Both the position numbers and the translations under genes were made by a program. Below, one piece after another: positions 1 to 8,596 of a stretch of DNA of 64,000 nt (position 1 is the first letter of the stretch; every line of letters starts with the position of its first letter). The notes beneath the pieces were generated by a model, which worked only from the letters and a program-made list of their open reading frames with translations, made no database searches and had not been told where the DNA came from. Location: the NCBI RefSeq assembly GCF_949769225.1, contig NZ_CATKPB010000002.1, one strand, 5' to 3'. The stretch is from Peptoniphilus_A genitalis. GTDB taxonomy: Bacteria; Bacillota; Clostridia; Tissierellales; Peptoniphilaceae.

Positions 1-775
1 GGGCAGCACCACCTCTGGCATCACCATCAAGTTTAGTTAAGATAACACCTGTTAGCTTTAACATGTCATCAAAAGTATCAGCAACATTTACTGCATCTTG
101 ACCTGTCATTGCATCAAGGACAAGAAGAACTTCAGATGGCTCAAGTGCCTCGTGAATATCTTGAAGCTCTTTCATAAGGGCTTCATCTATGTGAAGTCTA
201 CCTGCAGTATCTATGATGACAACATCATTTCCATTTTTCTTGGCATGCTCAAGAGCTGCCTTGGAAATATCAACTGGAGAAATCTTATCTCCCATAGTAA
301 ATACTGGAGTATCAACAGACTCACCTACAACTTGAAGTTGTTTTATAGCTGCTGGTCTGTAAACGTCACAAGCAACTAAAAGAGGTCTCTTTCCATCTTT
401 TTTTAATTTATTGGCAAGCTTACCACTTGTAGTAGTTTTACCTGCACCTTGAAGACCACACATCATTATAACAGTTGGTTTCTTTGAGAAGTCAATTTTA
501 ACTTCGCTAGTACCCATTAGACTTGTGAGTTCTTCATTAACAATTTTTATTACTTGCTGGCCGGGAGTTAGGGATTCTAAAACTTCTTTTCCCAAAGCCC
601 TTTCTTTTACTGTCTTGACAAAGTCTTTTACAACTCTGAAGTTTACGTCAGCTTCAAGAAGTGCAAGTTTTACCTCACGCATTGCTGCGTCAATATCTTT
701 TTCAGATAATTTACCTTTACCTCTTAAATTTTGCAAAGTATTTTGCAATTTATCGGATAAACTTTCGAATACCAA
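1..775 (-). CDS. ffh: Signal recognition particle GTPase Ffh (C-terminal part outside window)
   Basis: SRP54-type GTPase that binds signal sequences and 4.5S/scRNA and delivers ribosomes to FtsY at the membrane. Translation from a TTG at 775 gives the usual start VFESLSDKLQ, the N-domain helices, then the G domain: P-loop GLQGAGKTTTSGKLA, the DVYRPAAIKQL element, DTAGRLHID and TKLDGDARGG at the window edge. The methionine-rich M domain lies beyond base 1, so about 258 codons are visible. The TTG start is chosen because GGAGGTG sits 6-12 bases upstream (781-787) and because it matches the family N-terminus. That ribosome binding site overlaps the ylxM stop codon, so the two are translationally coupled. 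Seen: motifs and start. Known: family role. Confidence 0.97.
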   Translation of the reverse strand, partial: MVFESLSDKLQNTLQNLRGKGKLSEKDIDAAMREVKLALLEADVNFRVVKDFVKTVKERALGKEVLESLTPGQQVIKIVNEELTSLMGTSEVKIDFSKKPTVIMMCGLQGAGKTTTSGKLANKLKKDGKRPLLVACDVYRPAAIKQLQVVGESVDTPVFTMGDKISPVDISKAALEHAKKNGNDVVIIDTAGRLHIDEALMKELQDIHEALEPSEVLLVLDAMTGQDAVNVADTFDDMLKLTGVILTKLDGDARGGAA

Positions 776-786
776 AAATCCACCTC

Positions 787-1143
787 CTAGTCAAAAAGTA
801 TTTCTCTAAGCTCTTTAATTTTTAAATTATTGTTTTCACTTAGACTTTCTTTTTCTATACTTTCTAAAATTCTTTCTATTTTTTCATTTTTTATTTCTTT
901 ATTAGCTTCTTCTTTTTTTGCATTTTTTATTAACTCAAGTTTTGCTTCAAACTCCTCTAAGTTGTTCTCTGCTCTCTTTAAGTTGTCGAATACTGCTTGC
1001 TTAGATATATTAAGTTCAGAGGAAATCTCGTTGATTGTGCAATCATAAACATAATACATTAGGGCAGCCTTCTTCTGCTTTTCAGTAAGAAGCTTTCCGT
1101 AAAAATCAAGTAAGCTGTTCATCCTGAAAAATTTCTCATTCAT
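787..1143 (-). CDS. ylxM: YlxM/UPF0122 sigma-like helix-turn-helix protein, SRP-associated
   Basis: Protein of 118 aa beginning MNEKFFRMNSLLDFYGKLL, as in the YlxM family (the Bacillus homologue has RMNYLFDFY at the same place). It has a sigma-70 region-4-like helix-turn-helix at about residues 35-60 (TINEISSELNISKQAVFDN). The C-terminal half is a charged helix rich in Lys/Glu. The family is regularly encoded directly upstream of ffh and is thought to modulate the SRP pathway; its precise role is unsettled. The stop codon overlaps the ffh ribosome binding site. GGTGA precedes the ATG. A TTGACC-18-TATAAT promoter-like sequence overlaps the ATG itself, so Met8 is a possible alternative start, but the family alignment favours Met1. 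Confidence 0.9.
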   Translation of the reverse strand: MNEKFFRMNSLLDFYGKLLTEKQKKAALMYYVYDCTINEISSELNISKQAVFDNLKRAENNLEEFEAKLELIKNAKKEEANKEIKNEKIERILESIEKESLSENNNLKIKELREILFD

Positions 1144-1340
1144 TATATCACCATTTTTCTTGAGAGGTCAACCTCTTTACTTGACCTATCTAATTCTAAC
1201 TAATAGCCCACTTAATGTCAACAATTTTTTTAAAGTTTTTTAGTTTTTTTATTGTTTTTTAGGATTTTTTTCTATTATATCTAGGCTTTGAATTCAATAA
1301 CTTTAATAACTTTTTAAAATTTTATAGAATTACAAAATCA

Positions 1341-1484
1341 TATGACGTCATAAGACTTTATGACTTCCTAATTTCCTATTAGTTTATAAATTTTTATGAC
1401 TTAATAGGTTTTTATAACTCAGTAATTCTTTATAACTTTGTCAGTTTTTATGACTTAATAGATCTTTATTACTTTATAAAATTT
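1341..1484 (+). repeat. 18-bp period tandem array A (8 units)
   Basis: Eight consecutive 18-bp units in exact phase at 1341, 1359, 1377, 1395, 1413, 1431, 1449 and 1467. Typical unit TATGACTTAATAGGTTTT. Conserved core TAtgACTT followed by an A/T-rich half ending in TTT. It lies between the ftsY terminator and the ylxM start. The same family recurs at 9885, 33305, 39596 and, in a diverged form, 56662. Confidence 0.8.
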
Positions 1485-1574
1485 TATTTTTGAAATTTTC
1501 AAACTCTTTAAAATAATTTTTCCACAATAAATCTTTCAAATAATTTTACAAAAACCATCACTTAAAAGTTATCA

Positions 1575-1604
1575 ATAAAAAAGTAGGCCCTAAGACCTAC
1601 TAAA
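1575..1604 (-). terminator. Intrinsic terminator after ftsY
   Basis: Minus-strand hairpin AGTAGGTC-TTAG-GGCCTACT followed by TTTTTT, one G-U pair in the stem. It lies 15 bases after the ftsY stop and closes the plsX-to-ftsY unit. Confidence 0.88.
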
Positions 1605-1618
1605 TATTTTTATGAATT

Positions 1619-3091
1619 TTAACCAAAAATTGTTTCTAAGAAGTTATCGATGTTGAAGTCTTGAAGGTCATCAATTCCTTCCCCAACTCCAATAAGTTTA
1701 ATAGGAATTCCAAGTTCTGATTGAAGGGCAACAACAACGCCACCCTTGGCTGTTCCGTCAAGCTTTGTTAGCGCAATTCCTGTTATGTCAGTTGCTTCTC
1801 TAAAGGTCTTAGCTTGGTTAATCGCATTTTGACCTGTTGTTGAGTCAAGTACCAATAAGTTTTCACGATTTGCTTCTGGGAACTTGTTAGAAATAATCCT
1901 ATTAATTTTTTCAAGTTCCTTCATTAGATTAGACTTGTTGTGAAGTCTTCCTGCTGTGTCAACAATAAGGACGTCAGTTTTTCTAGCCTTAGCTGCTTCA
2001 ATTGCATCAAAAACAACTGCTGCCGGGTCTGAGCCTTCAGCGTGACTAATTATATCAACATGAGCCCTATTGCCCCATTCTTTTAATTGATCAATAGCTG
2101 CTGCCCTAAAGGTATCGGCTGCACAAACAAGAACTGACTTGCCCTCCCTTTTAAATCTTGATGAAAGCTTACCAATAGTTGTTGTCTTACCAACTCCATT
2201 TACGCCAACTACTAAAATGATTACAGGTGGTTCTGTCTTAATAGGAGTATTTAATTCAGGATTCATAAGTTTTTTTGCTTCTGCCATTAAAAGAGGCTTA
2301 ACTTCTTGTGGGTCATTTATCTTTTCCCTAATTATTGTTTCACGTAAGTTGTCAATTAGCTTCATTGTAGTTTCCATTCCAATATCTGCTGAGATTAAAA
2401 TATCCTCTAGGTCTTCAAGCATTTCGTCGTCTATCTTGACATAAGCACCTAGGACAGTGTTGATTTTAATTCCAACTTCTTTTCTAGTCTTGTCTAGACC
2501 TTCCTTTAACCTTTGGAAAAGTGAAACTTTTTTTGGCTCTTCTTCTACTACTTCTTCAGTATTTTCAACTTCCTTAGTTTCTTCTTTTGCGTCTTCTCTA
2601 GCTTCTTCCTTTTGTTCTAGAGCATCTTCAATAACTTCCTTGTCATTGAAGGCTTCGTGTGTATCTTCTATTTTTTCTGAAGTTTCCACATCTTCTTCAG
2701 AAAGTTTCCCTTCTTCAGAAACTTCTTCTAGCTTCTCATGAATTTCTTCTGTTTCTTCTGCTTGAGCTTCTTCGCTTGCTGCTTCCTTTTTCTCTAAAGC
2801 ATCTTCAATAACACCTTTGTCCTTGAAGGCTTCATTTGTGTCTTGGATTTTTTCTGAAGTCTCTACTTCCCCTTCAGAAAGACTTCCGTCTTCAGATACT
2901 TCTTCTAGCTTTTCATGAATTTCTTCTATCTCTTGAGCTTCTTCTTCACGAATCTCTTCATTAGTTAAAATATTTTCTTCATCAGCTTCTTCCTTAGACT
3001 CAACTTCTTCAGAAAGATTCTCTTCAATTAACTCTTCCTTGTTTTCCTTGTCATCTTTTTTCTTAAATTTATCCTTAAACCAATTAAACAT
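1619..3091 (-). CDS. ftsY: Signal recognition particle receptor FtsY
   Basis: SRP receptor GTPase, membrane-associated partner of Ffh in co-translational targeting. The 490-aa protein has three parts: a very acidic N-terminal A domain (about residues 1-190, mostly Glu/Lys/Ser), the N domain from LFQRLKEGLDKTRKEVG, and the G domain with P-loop GVNGVGKTTTIGKLS, DTFRAAAIDQL, DTAGRLHNK and TKLDGTAKGG. The A domain contains two copies of a block of about 60 residues starting EIHEKLEEVSE and running through VIEDALE, so it has been lengthened by internal duplication. The last gene of the unit, it starts 9 bases after smc ends and is followed by a terminator. Placement after smc is standard in Firmicutes. 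Confidence 0.97.
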   Translation of the reverse strand: MFNWFKDKFKKKDDKENKEELIEENLSEEVESKEEADEENILTNEEIREEEAQEIEEIHEKLEEVSEDGSLSEGEVETSEKIQDTNEAFKDKGVIEDALEKKEAASEEAQAEETEEIHEKLEEVSEEGKLSEEDVETSEKIEDTHEAFNDKEVIEDALEQKEEAREDAKEETKEVENTEEVVEEEPKKVSLFQRLKEGLDKTRKEVGIKINTVLGAYVKIDDEMLEDLEDILISADIGMETTMKLIDNLRETIIREKINDPQEVKPLLMAEAKKLMNPELNTPIKTEPPVIILVVGVNGVGKTTTIGKLSSRFKREGKSVLVCAADTFRAAAIDQLKEWGNRAHVDIISHAEGSDPAAVVFDAIEAAKARKTDVLIVDTAGRLHNKSNLMKELEKINRIISNKFPEANRENLLVLDSTTGQNAINQAKTFREATDITGIALTKLDGTAKGGVVVALQSELGIPIKLIGVGEGIDDLQDFNIDNFLETIFG

Positions 3092-3100
3092 ATCTATCTC

Positions 3101-6100
3101 CTAATCCTTTAATTTTACAGAGAACAATTTACTAATTCCCTTCTCTTCCATTGTAACACCATACATAGTCTTTGCAATCTCCATTGTGAGCTTCCTGTGA
3201 GTAATGATTATAAACTGAATACCTTCAAGAGTTAAAAGGTAATCAGCATACCTCTTGATGTTTGCATCATCAAGGGCTGCATCGATCTCGTCTAGGATGC
3301 AAAAAGATGCTGGCCTGTACTTTAGTAGGGCAAACAATAGAGCAACTGCAGTAAGGGACCTTTCGCCACCTGATAATAGAGAAAGAGATTGTAACCTCTT
3401 GCCAGGAGGCGATGCCTTGATCTCAATTCCTGATTCTAATACATCTCCCTCTATGCTTATCTCTGCACGGCCGCCATTAAATAAAATTTTAAAAATTTCA
3501 GTAAAGTTTCCAGAAATTTCTTCCATGGCTTCATTAAATAATTTTTTCATCTCATGGTCGAGCTTACTTAGAATAGATTTAATTTCTTCTTTCGAATTAA
3601 TCAAATCATCTCTTTGTGAAGAGTAAAAATCGCATCTTTCTTTTACAAGTTTATATTCTTCAATAGAAGAAATATTTACTTCTCCATAGCCGCGAACCTT
3701 TTTCTTTAGCCTTCTAAGACTTCCTTCTTTTAAGTCCACAAGATTATCATCAATAAAGTCGTGATAATCCTGAATGTCGTAATCTTCCTTTAGTCTATCC
3801 ACTTCACTAGAAATTTTATTCCTATTCATTTCAATTTTTAGTTCAGTTTTTTCTATTTCAGAACTTATTATAAGGGATTTCTCCTTAAGATTTGAAAGCT
3901 CCTCCCTCTTATCTAAGTAAGCCTTATTTTTCTCATCTAAGTCCTTCTTAACTTCTTCTAGTTTGAGATTTAAGCTTTCTATGGATTCCCTAATCTCTTC
4001 AAGAGATTTTTTATTTTCTTCATTAGATTTAGTCTTCTCTTCAATATTAGCTTGAGACTCTTCTAATATTTTCTTATTATTCTCAAGTTTTTCTTCAATT
4101 GAAGATATTTCAGACTTTATTCTTTCAACTTCTCTGGACTTGTAGAGGATTTTTTCTCTATTTTCCCTTTCAAGTAATTGAATTTCTATTTTTTCATTCT
4201 TTAGACCTTCAATTTCCTTTGAAAGTTCTTCTAGCCTGTCTCCACTATCAACTTCAGCCAAGAGTTCTTCTAAAAGTTTCTTCTTGCTTTCAATTTGTAT
4301 CCTGTTATCTTCTAAACTACTTATATCAGCTTTTATATTTTCTTCAAGCTCTTCTCTTTCTATTACATACTTGTTTAAGTATTGGGAGTTAAGCTCATTA
4401 TCATTTTTATTTTTGTAAATGTTTGATTCTATTTCATTTATCTTGAGGCTTAGAGAATTTCTTTTTTCCATGTAAGATCCTGCAAAATCATTGAGATTAG
4501 AAATCTTTTTTTCAACTTCTTCCTTTTCTGCTTCAACTTTTTTAAGCTGGCTTTGAAGAATCTTAAATTTGTTTTGGAAGTCAGTAATTTCATTCTTACG
4601 CAAGATAAAAGAGCTGTTGTAGTTGTTAAGTGAACCACCTGTGATGGCACCCGATGGATTAAAGACTTCTCCTTTGAGAGTTACCACCTTAAGCTTATGT
4701 TTTTTTGAAATCCTTGAAGCATTTTTAAAATTGTCAGCAATTATAACTCTTCCCAACAAGTTATAAAAAATCCCCTTAAATACTTCATCAAATTTTATTA
4801 AATCACAAGCTAGGCCAACCATACCTTTTTCTTTGGAGTTAACACTTACTCTACTTCCAGAAACCCTATCTAGTGGAAGAAAAGTTGCTCTTCCCATCTT
4901 ATTTTTCTCCAAGATTTTTAACATCTCTGATGTATCTTTTGTAGAGGATACAATGATGTTTTGGGACATTGAGCCAAGGGCAACAGAAATTGCCCTTTCA
5001 AAATCTTTTTCAACATAAAATTTTTCTGCAACTGGACCATAAAGTGAATCCTTGAAAATATTATTCTTAGAAGAAAAATTCATAAAGGATTTTACAGTCC
5101 TGTTGTAGCCTTCGTAGTTTGATTCCATGTTTTCAAGAATCTTTAGCCTTGCAAGGATTTCATTTCCTTCATTTCTTCTTTCTATTAGATTGGATTCAAG
5201 TTTTTTATTCTCATCATCAAGTCTTAAGAGATCTTCCTTGGTCTTTTCAAAGTCTTGGTCATCTTTTTCGAGTTTCTCCTTTAGATTTTTTAATTCTAAG
5301 TTATCTCTATCAATAATTTTTTTAAATTCAGTTTGATTTTCTCTTAGATTTTCTATGGACTTATCAAGATTAGACTTTCTATTGTTTTTTTCTTCTATTA
5401 TATCTTCAAGGGTTTCGCTCTTGAATTTTATATTTTCAATTTCATTTTTTACTTTGTTTTTATTTTCAAAATTTAAGTTGCCAAGATCTTCAAGGTTCTT
5501 AAAGTCAGCTTCTAAATTTCTTATTAAGTCTTCTTTTGCATTTAGTTTTTCAAGAATTTCTTCTTTAGAGGAATTTAATACTTCCCTATCTTTTTCAATT
5601 TCTTCTATTGATTCCCTAGCACTAAGTAATTCTTTATTTAAGCTTTCATTTTCAAAGCCTATTCTTTCAATATCCCTCTTGAGAGAATTTATTTTTTCTT
5701 CATCTAGGTTGATTTCTAAATTTAATTTGTCAAAATTTTCCTTGTGGCTATTTAATTTTTCACTAGAAGACTCACTTTCTTCTTTTAGGTCTTCAAGTTT
5801 CTCTTGAATTTCTTCTAAATCTTGAGATAAATCTTCTCTTTTGCTTAGGATTTTATCAGAATCAGATTTTAAAACTTCAAGTTCCTTGACCTTGTTAAGT
5901 AAGTCTTCTTCACGCTTTTTCATATCCTTACAAGAAAAGTTTATGTCGTAAATCTTTAATTCTTCATAATCTTTTAAGTAGGCTTCAGCTTTTTCTGCTT
6001 GGACTTTTAAGTTTTGTTCTTGGACTTCTATTTCTGAAAGAATATCTTCGATTCTAATTAAATTTTCTTCTGTCTTCAGTAGCTTGTTCTTAGATTGAAT

Positions 6101-6622
6101 TTTCTTATACTTGTACTTTGAAATCCCTGCAGCTTCTTCGAAGATATTTCTCCTGTCTTCAGGTTTTGAACTTAGGACGGATTCAATCTTACCTTGCCCT
6201 ATAACAGAATAGCCATCTTTACCAATTCCTGTATCCATAAAGAGTTCCTTTATGTCTTTGAGCCTACACTTCTTGTTGTTAATCAAAAATTCACTTTCAA
6301 GGGACCTGTACATCCTCCTAGTTACAGAAACTTCACTATAATCTACGTTAAGGGACTTGTCCGAGTTGTCAAATACAATAGTTACCTCAGCCATGCCTAG
6401 GGGTTTTTTGGAATCAGTTCCAGAAAAAATTACATCTTCCATCTTGCTTCCACGAAGATTTTTGGCGGAAGATTCCCCCAATACCCAGGTTATTGCATCT
6501 GTAATATTACTTTTACCACTACCATTGGGTCCAACTATTGCCGTAGTGGTTTCGTCTAATTCAATTTTTGTTCTATTTGCAAAGGACTTAAATCCCTGCA
6601 TAGTAACGGATTTTAAAAACAT
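3101..6622 (-). CDS. smc: Chromosome segregation/condensation ATPase SMC
   Basis: Structural maintenance of chromosomes protein that forms the ring-shaped condensin with ScpA/ScpB and compacts the origin region. From the ATG at 6622 it is 1173 aa, the normal length. Walker A GPNGSGKSNITDAI near the N-terminus, a long coiled coil, a hinge at about residues 490-640 (YGPVAEKF to FNPSGAITGGS), a second coiled coil, the signature LSLLSGGERSLTAVAL and Walker B FCILDEIDAALDD near the C-terminus. The reading frame is open for 22 more codons upstream, but MFLKSVTMQGFKSFA is the conserved start and has AGGTGAG 3 bases in front. It begins 4 bases after the radical SAM gene and is followed by ftsY. Confidence 0.97.
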   Translation of the reverse strand: MFLKSVTMQGFKSFANRTKIELDETTTAIVGPNGSGKSNITDAITWVLGESSAKNLRGSKMEDVIFSGTDSKKPLGMAEVTIVFDNSDKSLNVDYSEVSVTRRMYRSLESEFLINNKKCRLKDIKELFMDTGIGKDGYSVIGQGKIESVLSSKPEDRRNIFEEAAGISKYKYKKIQSKNKLLKTEENLIRIEDILSEIEVQEQNLKVQAEKAEAYLKDYEELKIYDINFSCKDMKKREEDLLNKVKELEVLKSDSDKILSKREDLSQDLEEIQEKLEDLKEESESSSEKLNSHKENFDKLNLEINLDEEKINSLKRDIERIGFENESLNKELLSARESIEEIEKDREVLNSSKEEILEKLNAKEDLIRNLEADFKNLEDLGNLNFENKNKVKNEIENIKFKSETLEDIIEEKNNRKSNLDKSIENLRENQTEFKKIIDRDNLELKNLKEKLEKDDQDFEKTKEDLLRLDDENKKLESNLIERRNEGNEILARLKILENMESNYEGYNRTVKSFMNFSSKNNIFKDSLYGPVAEKFYVEKDFERAISVALGSMSQNIIVSSTKDTSEMLKILEKNKMGRATFLPLDRVSGSRVSVNSKEKGMVGLACDLIKFDEVFKGIFYNLLGRVIIADNFKNASRISKKHKLKVVTLKGEVFNPSGAITGGSLNNYNSSFILRKNEITDFQNKFKILQSQLKKVEAEKEEVEKKISNLNDFAGSYMEKRNSLSLKINEIESNIYKNKNDNELNSQYLNKYVIEREELEENIKADISSLEDNRIQIESKKKLLEELLAEVDSGDRLEELSKEIEGLKNEKIEIQLLERENREKILYKSREVERIKSEISSIEEKLENNKKILEESQANIEEKTKSNEENKKSLEEIRESIESLNLKLEEVKKDLDEKNKAYLDKREELSNLKEKSLIISSEIEKTELKIEMNRNKISSEVDRLKEDYDIQDYHDFIDDNLVDLKEGSLRRLKKKVRGYGEVNISSIEEYKLVKERCDFYSSQRDDLINSKEEIKSILSKLDHEMKKLFNEAMEEISGNFTEIFKILFNGGRAEISIEGDVLESGIEIKASPPGKRLQSLSLLSGGERSLTAVALLFALLKYRPASFCILDEIDAALDDANIKRYADYLLTLEGIQFIIITHRKLTMEIAKTMYGVTMEEKGISKLFSVKLKD

Positions 6623-6626
6623 TTGC

Positions 6627-7676
6627 TCACCTGTAGTAGTTTCTAACATCAATAACTTCGTCTTTCTTTGACAAAATTTCCACTTCAAAATCAGAAAGAT
6701 CCTTTTGTCTAAGATTTAATTTATCTATTCCTAATTTATTTATAATTTCCTTCTTGTTCTCTGACCCTTGTCCACTTATATTAGAAATATTTTTCCCCTT
6801 GGCAAGTAGGGTAATTTCATCAGCAATATTATTTGAATCCACAAAATAATTTATAAGTGCATTTTTAAAATAATAGGATTCAACTAATTGCCTATAAGCT
6901 GGATGAAAAGCTCCTGCCACAATATCTCCGCCATAGTTTATATTGTCTGTTGGCTGAAGTCCAACTCTTATGACATTTATATCATGTCTATAATAAATAT
7001 TTATAATATCAGCAACATATTTAATTGAGTCTTCTAATTCTAAGGCCTTGTAAGATCCTTTTTCAAGATTTTTACAAAGGGCAGTCTCTTTTATAACAAG
7101 TGTTGGGTATATCCTCACGCAATAGGGCTTTAGTTTTACAAACTCCCTTGCAGTATAAAGAGACTTTTCCAAAGTATCCCCTGGCAGTCCCACCATCTGC
7201 TGAAGTCCCAGTTTAAAACCATGGGAATTAATCAAATTTGCAGCCTCATAGACACAAGAAGCATTGTGCCCCCTGTTAGATAAGATTAAAACATCGGGGT
7301 CAAGACTTTGAACTCCAAGTTCAATTATATCTACTCCATATTTTTTTAAGTTGTCTAAGATTTTTTCATCAATGGCATCGGGTCTTGTTGAAAGTCTAAT
7401 ATACTTTACTAAACCCTTTTCTTTATAGCTATGGGCCACTTTTAAAAATTCACTTTGCTCTTCAAGAGGTATAGCTGTGAAGCTTCCGCCATAAAAGGCA
7501 ACTTCAACATTATCCTTCCTCTTAAAATAAGAAAGATATTCCAAAATAGTATCTTCAACATCACTATTTGAAATATCTGTAGACATCCCTGTAATTTTTC
7601 TCTGGTTACAAAAAACACAATCATTAGGGCAGCCGTAGTGAGGAATGAAAATAGGTATTATATTTCTCTTAGCCAT
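6627..7676 (-). CDS. Radical SAM protein with Elp3-like core, between rnc and smc
   Basis: Radical S-adenosylmethionine enzyme of 349 aa from the ATG at 7676. The iron-sulfur motif is PHYGCPNDCVFCNQRKITG (CxxxCxxC), followed by AFYGGSFTAIP (SAM-binding GGS) and ELGVQSLD. The arrangement resembles the radical SAM half of Elp3 and the bacterial proteins often found upstream of smc. The acetyltransferase half of Elp3 is absent. Substrate unknown; RNA modification is possible but is only an inference. The start is chosen over an upstream frame extension because AGGAGAAGG precedes it and the family begins MAKRNIIPIFIPHYGC. It overlaps the 3' end of rnc by 8 bases, implying coupled translation. Confidence 0.85.
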   Translation of the reverse strand: MAKRNIIPIFIPHYGCPNDCVFCNQRKITGMSTDISNSDVEDTILEYLSYFKRKDNVEVAFYGGSFTAIPLEEQSEFLKVAHSYKEKGLVKYIRLSTRPDAIDEKILDNLKKYGVDIIELGVQSLDPDVLILSNRGHNASCVYEAANLINSHGFKLGLQQMVGLPGDTLEKSLYTAREFVKLKPYCVRIYPTLVIKETALCKNLEKGSYKALELEDSIKYVADIINIYYRHDINVIRVGLQPTDNINYGGDIVAGAFHPAYRQLVESYYFKNALINYFVDSNNIADEITLLAKGKNISNISGQGSENKKEIINKLGIDKLNLRQKDLSDFEVEILSKKDEVIDVRNYYR

Positions 7677-8364
7677 TCCTTCTCCTTTCAAGAGCCTCTC
7701 TTGCAGCTTCTTGCTGAGATTCCTTCTTTGTCTTGCCAGATCCTTTTCCAGCCAAAACTTCATCTAAGTATAATTCTGTAAAAAAGATTTTGTCGTTATC
7801 TGGTCCTTCTTCCCTCACAAGTTTATACTCAGCCTTTTGCCCAGACCTTTGGACCTCTTCTTGAAGCATGGTTTTAAAGTCAACATTAAAAAGTTTATAA
7901 GCATCTTCTTTTAAGAATTCATCAAATAAATTCAAAACTATTTTCTTTGCATTATTGAAGTTTGAATCCAAAAAAATAGCACCAATCAAGGCTTCTAAAG
8001 CATCAGCAGAGGTTGACTCCCTCTTGCTACCACCATTTTTCTTTTCCCCTTTACCAAATCTTATAAAGTCTCCCAGTTCTAGACCCTTGGCAATGAAAAA
8101 TAAGACTTTCTCATTAACAGACTCTGCCCTCATCTTAGTCAAGGACCCTTCAAGATCTTTTGGAAAGTTCTTATAAAAATACTCCCCAATAACTAGACCA
8201 AGGACAGCATCTCCAAGAAATTCAAGCCTTTCATTGCTTTCATATTGTTTCATCTTGTTTTCATTGACATAGGATGAATGAGTTAGGGCTGTTTCTAAAA
8301 GACCTTTATCCTTAAAATCATAATTTAATTTTCTTTCAAGATTTTTTATATTGGAAAAGGTCAT
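7669..8364 (-). CDS. rnc: Ribonuclease III
   Basis: Double-strand-specific endoribonuclease that processes rRNA precursors and structured mRNAs. It has 231 aa. The catalytic domain carries the signature NERLEFLGDAVLG at residues 44-56 and a second acidic block KRESTSADALEALIGAIF. The C-terminal double-strand RNA-binding domain starts near residue 158 (FKTMLQEEVQRSGQ) and ends with the Lys-rich GSGKTKKESQQEAAREAL. The ATG lies 4 bases after the acpP stop with no good ribosome binding site of its own, so translation probably depends on acpP. Order acpP-rnc-smc-ftsY is the conserved Firmicutes arrangement. Confidence 0.96.
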   Translation of the reverse strand: MTFSNIKNLERKLNYDFKDKGLLETALTHSSYVNENKMKQYESNERLEFLGDAVLGLVIGEYFYKNFPKDLEGSLTKMRAESVNEKVLFFIAKGLELGDFIRFGKGEKKNGGSKRESTSADALEALIGAIFLDSNFNNAKKIVLNLFDEFLKEDAYKLFNVDFKTMLQEEVQRSGQKAEYKLVREEGPDNDKIFFTELYLDEVLAGKGSGKTKKESQQEAAREALERRRNG

Positions 8365-8368
8365 GTGA

Positions 8369-8596
8369 TTATTGTTCCAAATCTTCTACGTATTCTATTA
8401 CATCGCCAATAGTCTTTAGCTTGTCAAGGTCCTCTTCAGAAACCTCTGTCTCAAATTCTTCTTCTATTGTCATTACAAGTTCAACAAGCTCAATAGAATC
8501 AGCATTTAAGTCATCTTGAAAGTTCATATCTTCTGTAAGATCATCCTTATCAATGTTGAATTGTTCAGCAATAATTTGTAAAATTCTATCCTTCAT
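8369..8596 (-). CDS. acpP: Acyl carrier protein
   Basis: Carrier of growing fatty acyl chains, 75 aa and strongly acidic. The phosphopantetheine attachment serine is Ser34 in NADSIELVELVM, followed by the usual EEFETEVSEEDLDKLKTIGD helix. Its ATG overlaps the plsX stop by one base (TAATG). PlsX uses acyl-ACP as substrate, so product and enzyme are made together. No fab genes are present in the window. Confidence 0.97.
   Translation of the reverse strand: MKDRILQIIAEQFNIDKDDLTEDMNFQDDLNADSIELVELVMTIEEEFETEVSEEDLDKLKTIGDVIEYVEDLEQ

Larger units (their letters stand above)
1144..1618. other. 475-bp intergenic gap with 18-bp repeat array and terminator
   Basis: No coding gene was found. From the ylxM side it holds a 7-bp inverted repeat (AGGTCAA 1165-1171 / TTGACCT 1181-1187) next to the ylxM start, T-rich DNA, eight tandem 18-bp repeat units (1341-1484) and the ftsY terminator (1575-1604). 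Confidence 0.8.

Noticed and set aside
1341..1484. CRISPR array
   Set aside because: Units abut directly, are 18 bp and diverged, have no spacers, and no cas genes are present.
6623..6688. N-terminal extension of SMC
   Set aside because: Overlaps the upstream radical SAM gene; the conserved SMC start and its ribosome binding site lie at 6622.
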